In this document: positions 1 to 11,167 of the stretch, in pieces
Layout: every line of letters starts with the position of its first letter
Numbering within the stretch: position 1 is the stretch's first letter
Assembly: GCA_958450365.1 (NCBI GenBank)
Contig: CAUEEP010000731.1
Span: 1,284,501-1,348,500 of the forward strand
Length of the DNA stretch: 64,000 bases
Direction: 5' to 3'
Source of the DNA: Mesorhabditis belari
Taxonomy: Eukaryota > Nematoda > Chromadorea > Rhabditida > Rhabditidae
Program-made: the position numbers and the translations under genes
The notes under the pieces: generated by a model
What the model was told of the DNA's origin: nothing
The model's database searches: none
Seen by the model: only the letters and a program-made list of their open reading frames with translations

Positions 1-655
1 AAGAACTTAGGTGACAAGGATTTCTCAAAATGAATTTGTTAAGGTTTAAGGCCAGAGATGTTTTAAAACGAATGCTTCTTTGACGTGGTTAGAGGTATTC
101 CGAAACTACAAGCCGGATTAATTGCTTTTTCTATTTCAAAATCTTGGAAGTTGGAAAGAAGCGGATAATCGGATGCACAAATGGTAGTACAAATGGCAGT
201 AGTAGTAGTGGTAGTAGGTACAAATGGTAGTAGTGACGCACCATTACCCGCACTCCAGAATCTCAGTCCAGTCCAGAATCTCCAGCTCAGCGAAGAGTCA
301 ATCAATCAACCTAATTCTTTTTTTCATTATCAAATTGAATATTTCTCCTGGAATGTGTTTTCAAGATTTGTTTCAGAAAAGTTTCTAAACTTTTGCTAGA
401 GCACTGCAAAGTTCTGACACGCGTTTCCTGCGGTGGAATCGTGATTTTCTGGTTTTTATAACTTTCAATGCCTTAAAATCAAAGAAAACGAGCTTCATTT
501 ACTCCTTTTTACATATTATTTCCAAAATCTAGCTCATTTTTGCTCGAAAACAATGAATTTCGATTAGGGATTAAGGTAAAAAATGTGAATTTGAACGAAT
601 TTATATTACGGGGAATTGTGCGTCACCTAATCTCTTATTGTATCAACTGTATCAA

Positions 656-1386
656 CTCCCGTGTATCAACTCCCGTTTATCAACTCTTATTCTCTTATCT
701 CGTTATCCCGTTACCTCGTTATCTCTTAATCTCTGATCTCTTTCCAATATCTAAAGTATTGAACTATTAGTAAGATTGGATATCCATGAAATTGAAGCTA
801 AATCAAATCAGTGAGATATCTGGATCTGGATACTTCTAATCCGAAATACTGAAATACGAAATTAAAGTTCAAAAAATGTGAATTTGGCTTTCTCTGAGCA
901 GAAAGCTGAACAGAGAACAGAGTACGGGGAATCGTGCGTCACCGTGTGTGCAGAAAAGTAGCTCTTTTCTGTGAAATCTTATTTGATTCTTTGATTTTGA
1001 ATATCTCTGATTCTCTTGTCCTTCCTCTAAAGATCGTTTGTGTGATAAAAAAGGCGACGGAGCCCACTTTGTATTGCTTTTCTTTGGCTTTGCAAAAACT
1101 GAACCAACGACTGATTCTATTTATTGTATTTTCTCGCTAGATTAGTGATTGTGCTATGCTATATAAATATCAAAATAATCATTGCCCCATCGGTACCCTT
1201 TTCACGCACCGCACACCGTGTATCAACTCCTAATCTCTTATTTCGTTATCTCGTTATCTCGTTATCTCTTAATCTCTGATTTCTTTCCAATATCTAAAGT
1301 ATTCAACTATTAGTAAGACTGGATATCCATGAAATTGAAGTGAAATCTAATCAGTCAGACAGAATACTTCTAATCCGAAATACTGG
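656..1386. repeat. Two direct copies of a ~170-bp repeat
   Basis: Positions 656-850 and 1217-1386 share a TATCAACTC and TCTCGTTATCTC-rich head, then CTTTCCAATATCTAAAGTATT, GGATATCCATGAAATTGAAG and ATACTTCTAATCCGAAATAC. The copies are in the same orientation and differ by small changes. A related phrase (GGGAAT, one variable base, then GTGCGTCACC) precedes or follows them at about 611 and 928. I do not recognise the family. Confidence 0.7.
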
Positions 1387-2776
1387 GTGACTCGAGTGCT
1401 AGAAAATGGAAGAATTGCAGTGCGCCAGAAGGGGGAGTATTTACGAGATTTGTAAAGCAAAAAGTACACCAAGTGAAGAAGCTGAAACGAAAAGGCTTAG
1501 TGTTTACGAGATTTGTGAGCATAAAGTTATAAACGACTTGGAAAATGAAAAAAATTTATATAATAAAGTAGGTTCACGTAAATGTTTTTCCAATGATAAG
1601 AATCAAGAGGAAACAATGAAACAATTAAGGAAAATTGTGCAAAAAGGCAAGTGTCATCGTTGCCTTTCAAAGTGAAACTTCTTTTTTTTTTTATCGTTTC
1701 GATTTTGGCGATTTCGAAGAGGGGAGAGTTTTGCGTTTCAAAAGTGGACATCTTAATTGGAGGAAAGGCTTTTTTTAATGGAACGACTGGTGGATTACGT
1801 CAAAATTAACGTCAAAATTCGTTTAAATACGTTGAATTAGCAGGAATTGATCACCTTTTTCATATCTACACTAAATTTGATAACAAAACTTTGATAAAAA
1901 GCGAGCAAAATTCGTCAATTTCAATCGAATCGTCGTCATTTGCGTTTGATTGAATGGTTTTTAATTGATTTCGTTCAATTACAATCATCAATTTCAACGT
2001 TAGTGAAACGTACAAAGCGTGCAGATTAGCAAAATTCAATTTTTCAAACATTTTCTGAAGCTTTGGGTTGTTTGAAGTGAATTTAGGGAATCTAGGGAGA
2101 GTTTTGGTTGGAAATTAGAGAGCAATTAGAGTTGAGAGGGACAGTTTTGGAAGGAATTGAGAGGGAGATCGCTGATCACTTTTGATCACTTCCGAAAAGC
2201 AAAACTCTCCCTCTCAAATAGAGTTTTGCTTTTCAAAAGTGATCATATTAATTAGAGGAAAGGCTTTTTAATGAAATGGAATTGAATTTTGTAATCTGCA
2301 CGCATATTTGAACAGAGAAACAGAGAAAACAGAGAAAGACTCTCTTCCAACAGAGAAAATTTTTGTTTTATGAATAATTGATATGCGCAGCCTCCGTTTA
2401 TACCTAATAAACTTGAAACTCAATTTTTAAAAATCAACTTTAGCCTTAAAAAGCTTGGTTTCAAAAGTGATGGCTTGGATTTGTTTTGGATTTGCTTGAA
2501 GGGGTGACAATGATAGCCACTGTAAACAATCAATCAAACAATTCTATCAACTGACAAAAGGGAAACTTGAAACAAAAAGTTAAACAAGGTAATTTTGTAA
2601 AAAAAAAAACATACGGGATTAATAAAATTTTTCAAGTTTTTAACGGGATAACTTTGAAACAAGGTGTTTTAAATTCGGTTTTTCTGTATTTCAGCGAAAA
2701 CTATCGTAATCCACCCAGCAGTTTTCCTTTCGATTAACCCAATTTTGATATGATTCGATGAGGGAAAGGCTTAGAA

Positions 2777-2819
2777 TATTGATTTGAATTGAATTGAATT
2801 GATTTGAATTGAATTGAAT
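2777..2819. repeat. (TTGAA)n short tandem repeat
   Basis: The stretch consists of TTGAATTGAATTGAT-type pentamer units with minor interruptions. Confidence 0.8.
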
Positions 2820-3471
2820 AACAAAATTGAAACTGATTGAAAGGAAAACTGACTGAAATACGATGCATTTTAGAAAATCGATTAGAAACGGGAACCGAAA
2901 CAAGATTAAATCTAAGACAGAATGAAACAAAAACAAATAACCATCAAAACTTTCCGTTTTAATGTCATCATTTTGATATGAACAAGCAAAAAGGAGGGAT
3001 CGGATCTGATTCGAAAGAGTGAAACATTTATCCTTTTCACTTTCAAGTATCTAAAGCTGATCTAAAGCGAAGAGACTTTCACTCAAAGAGTCTCGGTTTT
3101 CTTTGGATCTTTTTCAGATATTCTTTTTTGCATGTTTCAAGTTCTATTGAAAGAATTGCCACAAGTGGATGTTTGTCTGCCTCTAGCCTTTGGTTCGAGC
3201 GTTTTTTTGATGAATCGAACTTGCTTTTTGTGGAACATGGGGTGAAAATGACATTCGAATGGGGGAAATGAAGCGGGAAAACGTTTTGGAGGGAGGGGGA
3301 GGTGCTTGGGAACAGATGGGTAGCAAATAGTCAAGAGAATCTGGGGCCAAGATCAAATAGTCAAGAGAAACTGGCTCGGGCTAGGTACCAGGCTAAACTG
3401 TTGCATCCTGATAGTGTGATTTCACACTTCATGGTTCACCAGTGCACCGTAGGTCACGAATCTTTTCCCCC

Positions 3472-3512
3472 GTCCAATCCAATCCAATCCAATCCCTGTC
3501 CAATCCAATCCA
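3472..3512. repeat. (CAATC)n short tandem repeat
   Basis: Consecutive CCAATCCAATCC pentamers are interrupted once by CTGTC. Single GGATTGGA words recur nearby. Confidence 0.8.
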
Positions 3513-4112
3513 GTACTCTGACTTGGAACTCCACTAAGATCAAAGTAAATTCACTAAGGTTCTAGCGAATCTTAGAGAATTCACTGGATTGGATGCCCAG
3601 AATAAGAACTTAAACATTCAATCAAATTGTATCAAAATCGAGCGAATGAAAATTAAACTCAAATTTACCCAATCATTTGGCTAAACTTTGAAACACAAAC
3701 TTTTTTTTCTTTACTTTCGTGGTTTCTGCTGAATTTTGGGGAATTTATTGAGAATTTAAAGTCTCACTTTTTCTTTAATGCTTCTTTCTTTCGAGAAAGC
3801 TAACCAATTCCGACCTAAACTTTGTTTAGATTGAAACATTCAAAGAAAATTTTTTGATAAACCATTCCTCTGAGAAATCCCACGAAAGGAAAACAAGGAA
3901 ACGATTCTGAAAGCTTGTTGAAAGCTTATTCTAAGCCTGAAAGCTTCCTCTAAGCCTGAAAGCTTATTCTAAATTCTTGAGCAAAGATAAAGTGTGTTAG
4001 GTTTGAGAAATTCGAGAAATTTCCTGAAAAACTTCAATTGAGAAATGAGAAAAATGGTTTTTAGCTAATTTGTAAGTACATACTTGAAGTTCTCATTCAG
4101 TTCTCATTCAGT

Positions 4113-4333
4113 TACCGTATCCTCTCTAACAGTAGTGCATCGCGCCGAGTTGATCACTATTTTACGGCTTTCAAAGTTTTCGCAGAAGCGCAACACTCAA
4201 ATCCCTCAGCTCTCATCGTCAGCTACATTTTTCGATCCCACATAGGTACTGATAGGTTCTGATAAGCGGTTCTCGAGATTTCGAGGAATTTAGGCAACCC
4301 TCTGGGTGCACTACTATTAGAGAGAATACGGTA
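4113..4333. mobile_element. MITE with TACCGTAT/ATACGGTA termini, copy 1
   Basis: The element begins TACCGTATCCTCTCTAACAG and ends with the reverse complement of nearly the same word (CTATTAGAGAGAATACGGTA), next to matching AGTAGTGCA and TGCACTACT words. It has no coding capacity. A second copy with the same internal words (CGCCGAGTTGAT, CATCGTCAGCTAC, GAGGAATTTAG) lies at 4632-4903, and short relics occur near 28828 and 56357. Confidence 0.8.
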
Positions 4334-4631
4334 ATTGTTATAAAAGTATTTAGGATCTAGTATCTAGGAGAGAGAATCTCTTGATCTCTTGCAAATCTTA
4401 AGCCTTGCCTATCATCAGTTCTGTGCTCTGGCCTTTCCCAATTTTCTGGGATCTCCGTGGGTTAAAGGAGGTTAAATCGCAGCAGAACCTGGATGCCACA
4501 CGCGATACTTTTCACTGATTTTATTGAAGAGCGTTCGGTCGATTTGTGTCCAAATGCTCCTCTTACTGTATAGAACTTCATGGCTTCAAAGGTTTCGTTA
4601 TTGATAGCCATAAACGTTGAAGGATTTAGTT

Positions 4632-4903
4632 TACCGTATTCTCTCTCGAATCTCTCACCGCGCCGAGTTGATAACTATTTTACGGTTTCGAAGCTTTTGC
4701 AGAAGCTGAACACTCAAATCTCCCACAAAATCTGATCGTCAGCTACTTCGTCAGCTATCGTCAGCTACGTCAGCTACAATATCTCATCGTCAGCGTCAGC
4801 TACACTTTCCGATCTCACATCGATAGATTCTGATAAGCACTTTTCGAGATTACGAGGAATTTAGACGACGCTCTCGGTGCACTACTATTAGAGGGAATAC
4901 GGT
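4632..4903. mobile_element. MITE with TACCGTAT/ATACGGTA termini, copy 2
   Basis: This is the same element as 4113-4333, in the same orientation. It is longer because a CATCGTCAGCTACGTCAGC segment is reiterated internally around 4735-4800. It abuts a separate fold-back element to its right. Confidence 0.8.
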
Positions 4904-4904
4904 A

Positions 4905-5085
4905 ATCCGTTTGATAAAAGGTGTCCCCTTTTCTAATCTTATTTATTTTGTATCTAATCTATTGACTTTTTGCCTTTTTCTGTGTGATTTCACAAAAGAT
5001 ATCTAAAGATATAAAAAGTGGATAGATTGTCTAAAAAAGAGACAAGATTACGGTAGAAAGAGAAGTGGGACACGTTTCGGAAAAT
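4905..5085. repeat. Fold-back element, TTGTCTC...GAGACAAGATTACGG family
   Basis: The left arm carries TGTCCCCTTTTCTAATCTTA and the right arm AAGATTACGGTAGAAAGAGA with GGGACACGTTT, so the whole can fold on itself around an AAAGATATCTAAAGATAT centre. The same family occurs near 28640, 34745, 37618, 50650, 56172 and 62490. Confidence 0.7.
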
Positions 5086-6215
5086 GAAAGAACCAGTTTT
5101 TTTTGTTTTTTCAAAAAAACTTCAAACTACTCATCACGAGGTTCACAAATGCTAAAAAAAATCCATGTTTCAAAATAAGCGGCACCTCAAACAATTCACA
5201 GTGATCAATGAAAAATTGACTTAAATTTTGAATCAATTTCATCGAAATAGACTTCACAAACACAAAGAGCTAATAAATCTAAATTTTCCACAATAAATTC
5301 AGCATAACTGAGCCTGTTAAAAGCCGAAAAAAACCGCTTTTATTGAACATTTATTGATCGAAATTGACCTAAACAATCAGAAAAATCAAGAACTTTTACT
5401 TTCATTACCCTTTTTCAACTTTGTTCAGTCCAAGCCGTTGATTTGTTAGGTTCAATTGTTAGATTGTTAGATCAATAAGAGCAAGACTGTCAAGTTTTTG
5501 TGCTAGTAACAGTGAAAATTGTTTACAAAATTGGTATTCTTATCAATTCTTATCAATTTTGGTGATTTTTGTGCTTGCAAAAAGTGTATGTTTCAACTTT
5601 GCAAGTTATTGCTGAAGGTTTTTATTTCCAATTGGTTTCTTTTTAAAAAAATACTAGGCAGATTCTTCAAACCAATGAATATCCAGAAATTTTTTTTTCT
5701 TTTCTTTTCGAGAGTAAAAGATTCTTAAAAGAAGAGAAAAGTTGATGAATTCACAAAAAAAAAAAGATCGAAAAAAAGAGCAAAAATTTCCTAAAATCTG
5801 CTGAATTGGGTTGTTTATTTTTGGATTTTATATTTACAAATTTGAAACAGATTTTTTTTTATCCTCTCTGGGAAGTCACGGAGTATAGCAGTATTAATTA
5901 TAGCAGTATTCTAGTCCTCAATATCTGCTAGTTTGCTACGGATTGCTGTTTCCAAAAGCTATTTAAGCTTTGCTTCACATTTTCAAACTATTTTAACAAA
6001 TTTTCAATTCAATTTTGCTGCTATAAGGACTTTGTGCTGTCAAATCTAAAAGAAATGCTTTTTGAAATTGCGGGAAAGATGAAACTTTTTGATTTGAAAC
6101 GGCATTTCGACGCGATGATGATTCACTTTTCCTTACGAAAACACCACTATTCATTGAGTGTTTTAGGCCCAGATTATTCAAAAAACAAAATTTTTGACAG
6201 TTTTCTTGCTAGAAA

Positions 6216-8703
6216 ATGAGCTCACCATCCTTTGAAGAAGAAGAAGCCACCGGTTTCACCATTCATTATCATTTGAAACATGAAGTTCGTGTAAGTGAAA
6301 AGAAGGCTTTTTGTTTGCGTCTAGACTTTGATTTTCTTTCATTAAATGCTTTAAAAAAATAAACTGCTTAAATGCTTGAAAAGTTGAGGAATTTAGGTTT
6401 ATCTCAAAAAAATCTACAGAAAAAAAAATCTCTTTAAATTTTGCTGATGAAAAGTTAGTGTTTCAAGTTTATTAAAGGGTTCTTTGAGAATTTGAATTTA
6501 TCATTTTTGAAATTGCTTCATAAAATTTTCAGCCAAAGACGAAACAATGCGAGAAATGTGAGGCGTGGCACCGTGAAAAGGTTGGTCAATGGTGTACTTT
6601 GTAAAGGTGTACTCTGTACTCGTAAATCCCATTTTCTCTAGAGTAAACCATGAATTTGAGTAAAAGGAATGGGAAAACTACCGTAATTCATAAGATTTGG
6701 TTGCGTAAAATCTCCTCATTGGATTGGATTCCCTGTAGCGAATAGCACCCACTTTGAAACTTGAAAATTTTAACAGATTTTGAGTTTTTATGATTTTACA
6801 AGATAACTGTACAAGATAACTGTAAAATCATAAAAACTCAAAATCTGTTAAAATTCTCAAGTTTCAAAGTGGATCCTATTCGCTACAGGTGACTCAATCC
6901 AATGATGGATTTTTTTGTCTTTTGTTTAATGTTTCTGGCAGAGTTCCAGTGTACTTTATGCTCTCACAAATCCCGTAAACATCCTTTCTGGCGCACTCAA
7001 TTCAAATTTGATTCTTGCCTTATTCAAGTAATTCAGTTCAAGCGATTCGCCATTCTTCTCAATTGTTGGCATCGATTTTGTGAGGATTGCATCAAGGCTC
7101 ATCGCTCCGAGGAGAACCCAAAAAGAAAGTCGGTTTCAAAGTTGGGCTAGTGTAAAGCCGGCTTAAAAGAAACAATAATAGCTCTGCTTCGCGTCTTATC
7201 AATCAAAATTGTAAAAACGTTTCAAATTCCAGGCTTTGCCCTATTTGCGGGGTTTACAGCGAGCACATTGTGCCGGCATTGTGGTGGCCGAGGAGTTTTA
7301 CCGAGAAAAAGGTTTGTTTCAAATAATGCTACTATGCTACTGTTGTGCGAGTATTAATGTGATGCACACTGGTTGTACTTGCTGTACTTGTTGTACTTGG
7401 TTTGTACAAGTATTAATAAGATACGGAACGCCGGTATTTTCGCGTAGTCGTTAATTTATGTAAATTCAAAGTTAAACTAAGCTATTATAGCTCATTTAAT
7501 AGCCCTGAATCTTCTCTTGAAAACTAGTATAAAGTTATATAGAATTTTCTGCGAAATAATTCCTTAAAAACTTGAGTTAACACTAAAAATAATTGTTATT
7601 AATAAGAGCGATGATATTGTCAAAAAGATATTGTTATAAATGTGTTAAAAACTAGTATTAGAGCCAAACAGCCAGTTGTCGTTTAAATTTTGATGTTTCA
7701 AAGTAAAATAAATAAAGGAACGTTTCTCGATTTTAATGCTCGATTTAAGGCTTATTCATTAGATTGATAAGGTTTAAAAAGTTTAGAAATTGTGACACAA
7801 ATTTTGATGTTTCAAAGTAAAGTAAAGCAACGAACGTTCTTTGATTTTAATGGGAACGTGGTGTTGAAGGTTTATCAATTAGATTAGCTCATTTTTAACT
7901 AATTCCATCAAAAATTTCAATGTTTCAAAGATAGCTTTTAGAGAATGATCTGGAATTGGAAAAATACTTGTGCGAGGACGCTTTGCAGGGAATATAATGT
8001 GAGTTTACAGGCAGAAAACCAGAAGGCTAACTTGAGCATTTCTCAAAACTAAATAGATATTTTGAAACATAGAAAATTTAAACCACGAAACATCTCAAAT
8101 TTTCGAACTTATCAGCGTTAGTGCTTGTTAAAGATCAAGAGTGAATCAAGACTGATGTGTTGTGCTTTGTGCTCACAAAAATGCTCTCAAAACTCCTGTA
8201 AACATCCCCCTTTCTAGTGCACTGAATTCTTCAATTTCCCCTCGTGAGGGGGAAAATGGGTTTTTATTGTAGACGAATGATTGCACAGATATTAGAGTTT
8301 AAATCCTTTCATTCAAGACCGAAAACTTGAAACTTTTTATCTTTTTTCTCTAAAGTTTCAGTTTCTCAGCTCACTAAATTATAGTAATAAGAGATTTTTT
8401 GAAAAATAGATTGTAAGTAGATTTGTAAAAAGACTATCCCCTCTTTCCTATCCTATTTTAAAACTCAGAAAGTAGTTCGTGCACATCGTAATCCAATAAC
8501 ACATTGCTTTCAAGGCAGTTGGTTTCAGGTGTTGGACAAACCCGAATTTCCCTGTTTTGCCTACCTTTTAGAGCATAAAGTACACTAAATCTGAAATGAA
8601 ACACATGAATTTTCAGCCGGAAACCGGTGAATGCTCGTGGGGTGACGTGTGCTTCTTCGCGCATCCGCTGTTGATGAGTGGAGTGGTGGATTTCATGTCA
8701 TAA
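6216..8703 (+). CDS. Makorin-like RING/CCCH zinc-finger protein, six exons
   Basis: Makorins are RING-type E3 ubiquitin ligases that also carry CCCH fingers. The six exons are 6216-6290, 6533-6580, 7037-7140, 7233-7311, 7942-7998 and 8617-8703; all phases agree and give 149 aa. The RING is built across exons 2-4: CEKC, then NCWHRFCEDC, then LCPICG, a C3HC4 pattern whose spacing and HIVPALWWP tail match makorin. Exons 5-6 supply a C-terminal CCCH finger (C-x8-C-x5-C-x3-H, ending GECSWGDVCFFAH), which is also diagnostic. The protein is far shorter than typical makorins and lacks the N-terminal CCCH fingers and makorin Cys-His motif, so it is a miniature paralogue or an incomplete model. The exon 3 donor is uncertain: AAA|GTTGGG (used here) or AAA|GTCGGT. 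The start is the first in-frame ATG, followed directly by a good GTAAGT exon end. Intron 2 contains a fold-back element. Confidence 0.8.
6716..6904. repeat. Palindromic MITE in makorin-like gene intron 2
   Basis: The arms are nearly perfect reverse complements: TTGGATTGGATTCCCTGTAG on the left and CTACAGGTGACTCAATCCAA on the right, continuing inward through the CACTTTGAAACTTGAAAATT and TGAGTTTTTATGATTTTAC words. The element is non-coding. Confidence 0.85.
6950..7000. repeat. Half copy of the GCGCCAGAAAGGGG fold-back family
   Basis: It carries TTTATGCTCTCACAAATCCC and TTTCTGGCGCACTCAATTC, the left-arm words of the family that is complete at 11692-11842. It lies in intron 2 of the makorin-like gene. 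Confidence 0.6.
8159..8262. repeat. Partial GCGCCAGAAAGGGG-family element
   Basis: TTGTGCTCACAAAAATGCTC, CCCCCTTTCTAGTGCACTGA and TTCCCCTCGTGAGGGGGAAA correspond to the left arm and loop of the family. The right arm is missing. It lies in intron 5 of the makorin-like gene. Confidence 0.6.
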
Positions 8704-8838
8704 AGAAGCTCATTTGTTTGTTTATTTTCATTGTTGATATCCTGTTGTTATCTCGATTCATTTTTTTCCATTTACTCAATATGATTTCACTTTTTTTGAA
8801 CATTCTCTGTTTTTTTGATCTTTGATGTTTCAATTTGC

Positions 8839-8958
8839 TCAGCTTCTAGCTTCAGCTCAGCTTCAGCTCAGCTTCAGCTCAGCTTCAGCTCAGCTTCAGC
8901 TCAGCTTCAGCTCAGCTTCAGCTCAGCTTCAGCTCAGCTTCAGCTCAGCTTCAGCTCA
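8839..8958. repeat. 11-bp minisatellite (AGCTTCAGCTC)n
   Basis: About ten nearly perfect head-to-tail copies of an 11-bp unit lie just 3' of the makorin-like gene. A unit length that is not a multiple of three argues against a coding role. Confidence 0.95.
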
Positions 8959-9173
8959 TCTTTTTATTGAATTCTAGATTTCAAACGGTTTGATTCAATT
9001 ATTTATAAACTTTTAACGAGTTTTTTTTTTAAAAAAGTTGTCTTTCAGTGTGGTTGAGATTGATTTTTGAGTTTATTTTAATAAATTCTTTATTATATTA
9101 GAAAAGCTACCAATTTAATTGTCCCACTTCTTTAGATCTACTTTAAATTCTAGATTCTTTAGTTTATATTCTA

Positions 9174-9722
9174 TTAGGGTGGCCCAAAAGAAACAGCCGA
9201 TTTGACGGTAAATTCAAAAAAAAAAAGATGGCGTTCGATGGTGACATGATCACAATGGAATATTTTCGCAAGATCTCAAGCAGATTGGCATGGATCGGCC
9301 TGAATAACGTCCCTCAGCTTGGCTTCGTTCACGACTTCTGGTCTCGAACCGTGCTCGTAATCTTTCAAAGTCTCGTCTCCGTCTCGGAATCGTTGAAACC
9401 AAGTCTGACACTGCCTGAGGGACAAACTGCCTGACAAACTGTGACAAACTGAGAGACATCTCCGAAATCAGCACAGAGAGAACGATGGGCAGCAGACTTT
9501 CCAATTTAGAAGTTAAACAGTGATGCTGCTCGTAGCACAAACTTTTGCTTGACGATGATCTAAATAAAAAATAAAATAAACAACAACCAAAAAATTGAAA
9601 TGTCGAAATAAATAGCAAACAAATATGCGAAGAAAATATTAAAAAAATAATGCCGTTAGCATCGCTCGTTTCTGACAAATCAGAGCTGATACCTATCGGC
9701 AGTTTCCCTTGCACCACCCTAA
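9174..9722 (-). mobile_element. Mariner-family element, internally deleted
   Basis: The terminal inverted repeats are TTAGGGTGGCCCAAAAGAAA on the left and, read inward from the right end, TTAGGGTGGTGCAAGGGAAA; both continue to GCCGAT. A TA dinucleotide flanks each side, as expected for Tc1/mariner insertion. At about 549 bp the element is much shorter than a full mariner. It carries only the N-terminal DNA-binding part of a transposase (separate entry). A third similar terminus ending CACCACCCTAA lies at about 10105-10136, so a related fragment abuts it. Confidence 0.8.
9229..9560 (-). pseudogene. Mariner transposase N-terminal remnant
   Basis: On the minus strand, frames read a mariner-type N-terminal helix-turn-helix: a stretch ending in RSLCADFGD, then LRQCQTWFQRFRDGD, then a GSRPEVV linker followed by LRDVIQADPCQSA, a stop codon, and DLAKIFHCDHVTIERH. 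This order is the paired-type HTH region of mariner transposases. The frame is broken at least twice (a stop after QSA and a shift near the duplicated CAGTTTGTC segment at about 9430), and the DDD/E catalytic domain is absent. It is therefore dead coding sequence. Confidence 0.75.
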
Positions 9723-10104
9723 TAGATCTTGTCCAACTAGACTAAAAATATCAAAAATCCTAGAAAGAGAAAATCGTTGAAATTAACTCCAGTTAGAAAT
9801 CCAGTGATCTCCAGCTAGAAAGTTTGAGATGTCAATCTAGCCAGAGAATAGCATAATACAGTAGGACTCAACCCTGTCACTTTCATAAGTTCAGTGATGG
9901 TCATCATTGGCATTGTCAACTATTACGAAGATCCCTACAAAGATCTTTTCCTCTCAACGAATACCAGATAATTCAAATAGTTTAAATTCTTACAAAAAGT
10001 CGATTCAGTGTCATTGGATGTAGTGGTTTGGTGAAAAATCCGCATAATTTTACAATTCGCCAACAGCCTGACTACGATGCATACTATGGACAACATGGAT
10101 CAGT

Positions 10105-10136
10105 CGGTGGGTGTCATTTCTTTTGCACCACCCTAA
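10105..10136. mobile_element. Isolated mariner-type terminus
   Basis: TCATTTCTTTTGCACCACCC followed by TAA is the reverse complement of a TTAGGGTGGTGCAAAAGAAA terminus, like the ends of the element at 9174-9722. No matching left end or transposase sequence was found between 9725 and 10105. Confidence 0.5.
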
Positions 10137-10247
10137 TTGATCTCCAGATTCTTTAGATCAGACTACAAAAATTGAAACTTATGATTTTAGAAAGCTCGAG
10201 TTTACAGCTTAGCGGCAGGATCGATTGTTCAAAGGATCGTAAATTCA

Positions 10248-10312
10248 AGTGCACCTTGTGTTCTCAATCAAAGCAACCTTGTAAAAGCGCACTCTCTGGT
10301 GCACTTAATCCT
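10248..10312. repeat. Degenerate GCGCCAGAAAGGGG-family fragment
   Basis: AAGTGCACCTTGTGTTCTC and GCGCACTCTCTGGTGCACTT resemble the left arm of the fold-back family. It is only a relic. Confidence 0.4.
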
Positions 10313-10429
10313 TTCATTCTTTTCTGCTTCTTTGTAAATTGTCTTTGTCTTTCTGAGTCAATTTTAAAGTAAAAATTTTAACTCGTGAGTTTTGAATGAT
10401 CGGTGATTTTTTGAATAAAATTTAAACGA

Positions 10430-10551
10430 AAGATTACGGTAGCTTTCTTTCTAGATTCTAAATAAAGATTCATCTAAATTGTTCACTGTTCATTGAACAA
10501 TTTAGAAGAATCTTTATTTAGAATTAAGAAAGAAAGCTACCGTAATCTTTA
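10430..10551. repeat. Perfect-armed palindrome
   Basis: AGATTACGGTAGCTTTCTTT on the left pairs with AAAGAAAGCTACCGTAATCT on the right, with AATAAAGATTC and GAATCTTTATT inside. The centre is TTCACTGTTCATTGAA. The arms are about 55 bp, and the element is non-coding. Confidence 0.85.
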
Positions 10552-11167
10552 GAAAAGTCAAAAAATTGTTTTTAGGATTTTTTCAAAAAACAATGTTTCA
10601 ACTTTCACCATATTCTGGTTAATCTTGAGGTCATAATTTGAAATGAAGTTTGAGTCCCTGTACAACAACATTCTATCACTATTCTTTCTTATTAAATGAT
10701 CTTTCTTTCTTATCTTATTTGAAATTAATCATTAAAAGTAGATAAAACAGATTGAGAAACAGATTGAGAAAAGTTTCTGAGTCAAATTTAGATTTAAACG
10801 ACGCAGAACAGGATTTGAAACACTTTTTGGAGGAGTCGAAAGTTCTGAGGCTTAATAGAAAAGTGCCGATTTGCTTTAGTACTTATTTGACACTGATTTT
10901 ACTCAAAATTTGTAACCGGTGGCTTTTGGGAGTGGAAAATCTGAATCCGGGATCAGTTTTTTTATAAAAAGTCAAAGGTAGTACCAGATTTGAAATCTTT
11001 TCACTAATTGAGCCAAATTTAGCAAAAAAAAAATAATTTGAATGTTTCAACTTTTATGAAGTTCTCGGTGCTCTTTTACTTGTAGTCAAGAGAAAAGAAA
11101 CTAGTTAAGTATGTTTTTGCCGCTTATGTACAAATTTTATTTCTTAAACCAATGATTCTAAAGTGAT
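10552..11167. other. No gene seen
   Basis: This is AT-rich spacer between the palindrome and the 3' end of the minus-strand saposin-like gene. A 71-codon plus-strand open frame at 10752 has no recognisable domain or splice context. Confidence 0.5.

Larger units (their letters stand above)
1..6215. other. Intergenic, repeat-rich, no supported gene
   Basis: No convincing exon chain was found here. The stretch holds a direct repeat of about 170 bp (roughly 656-850 and 1217-1386, sharing a run of TCTCGTTATC units and GGATATCCATGAAATTGAAG), a repeated block around 1723-1776 and 2218-2274, short simple repeats, two copies of a terminal-inverted-repeat element (4113-4333, 4632-4903) and a fold-back element (4905-5085). 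Short open frames of 60-90 codons lie within these repeats or lack splice and codon support. Confidence 0.6.

Noticed and set aside
3137..3565. Short open frames near a CAATC repeat
   Set aside because: No domain, no splice sites, partly simple repeat.
9726..10104. Possible C-terminal half of the mariner transposase
   Set aside because: All six frames were read for the catalytic DD(34)D signatures; none was found.
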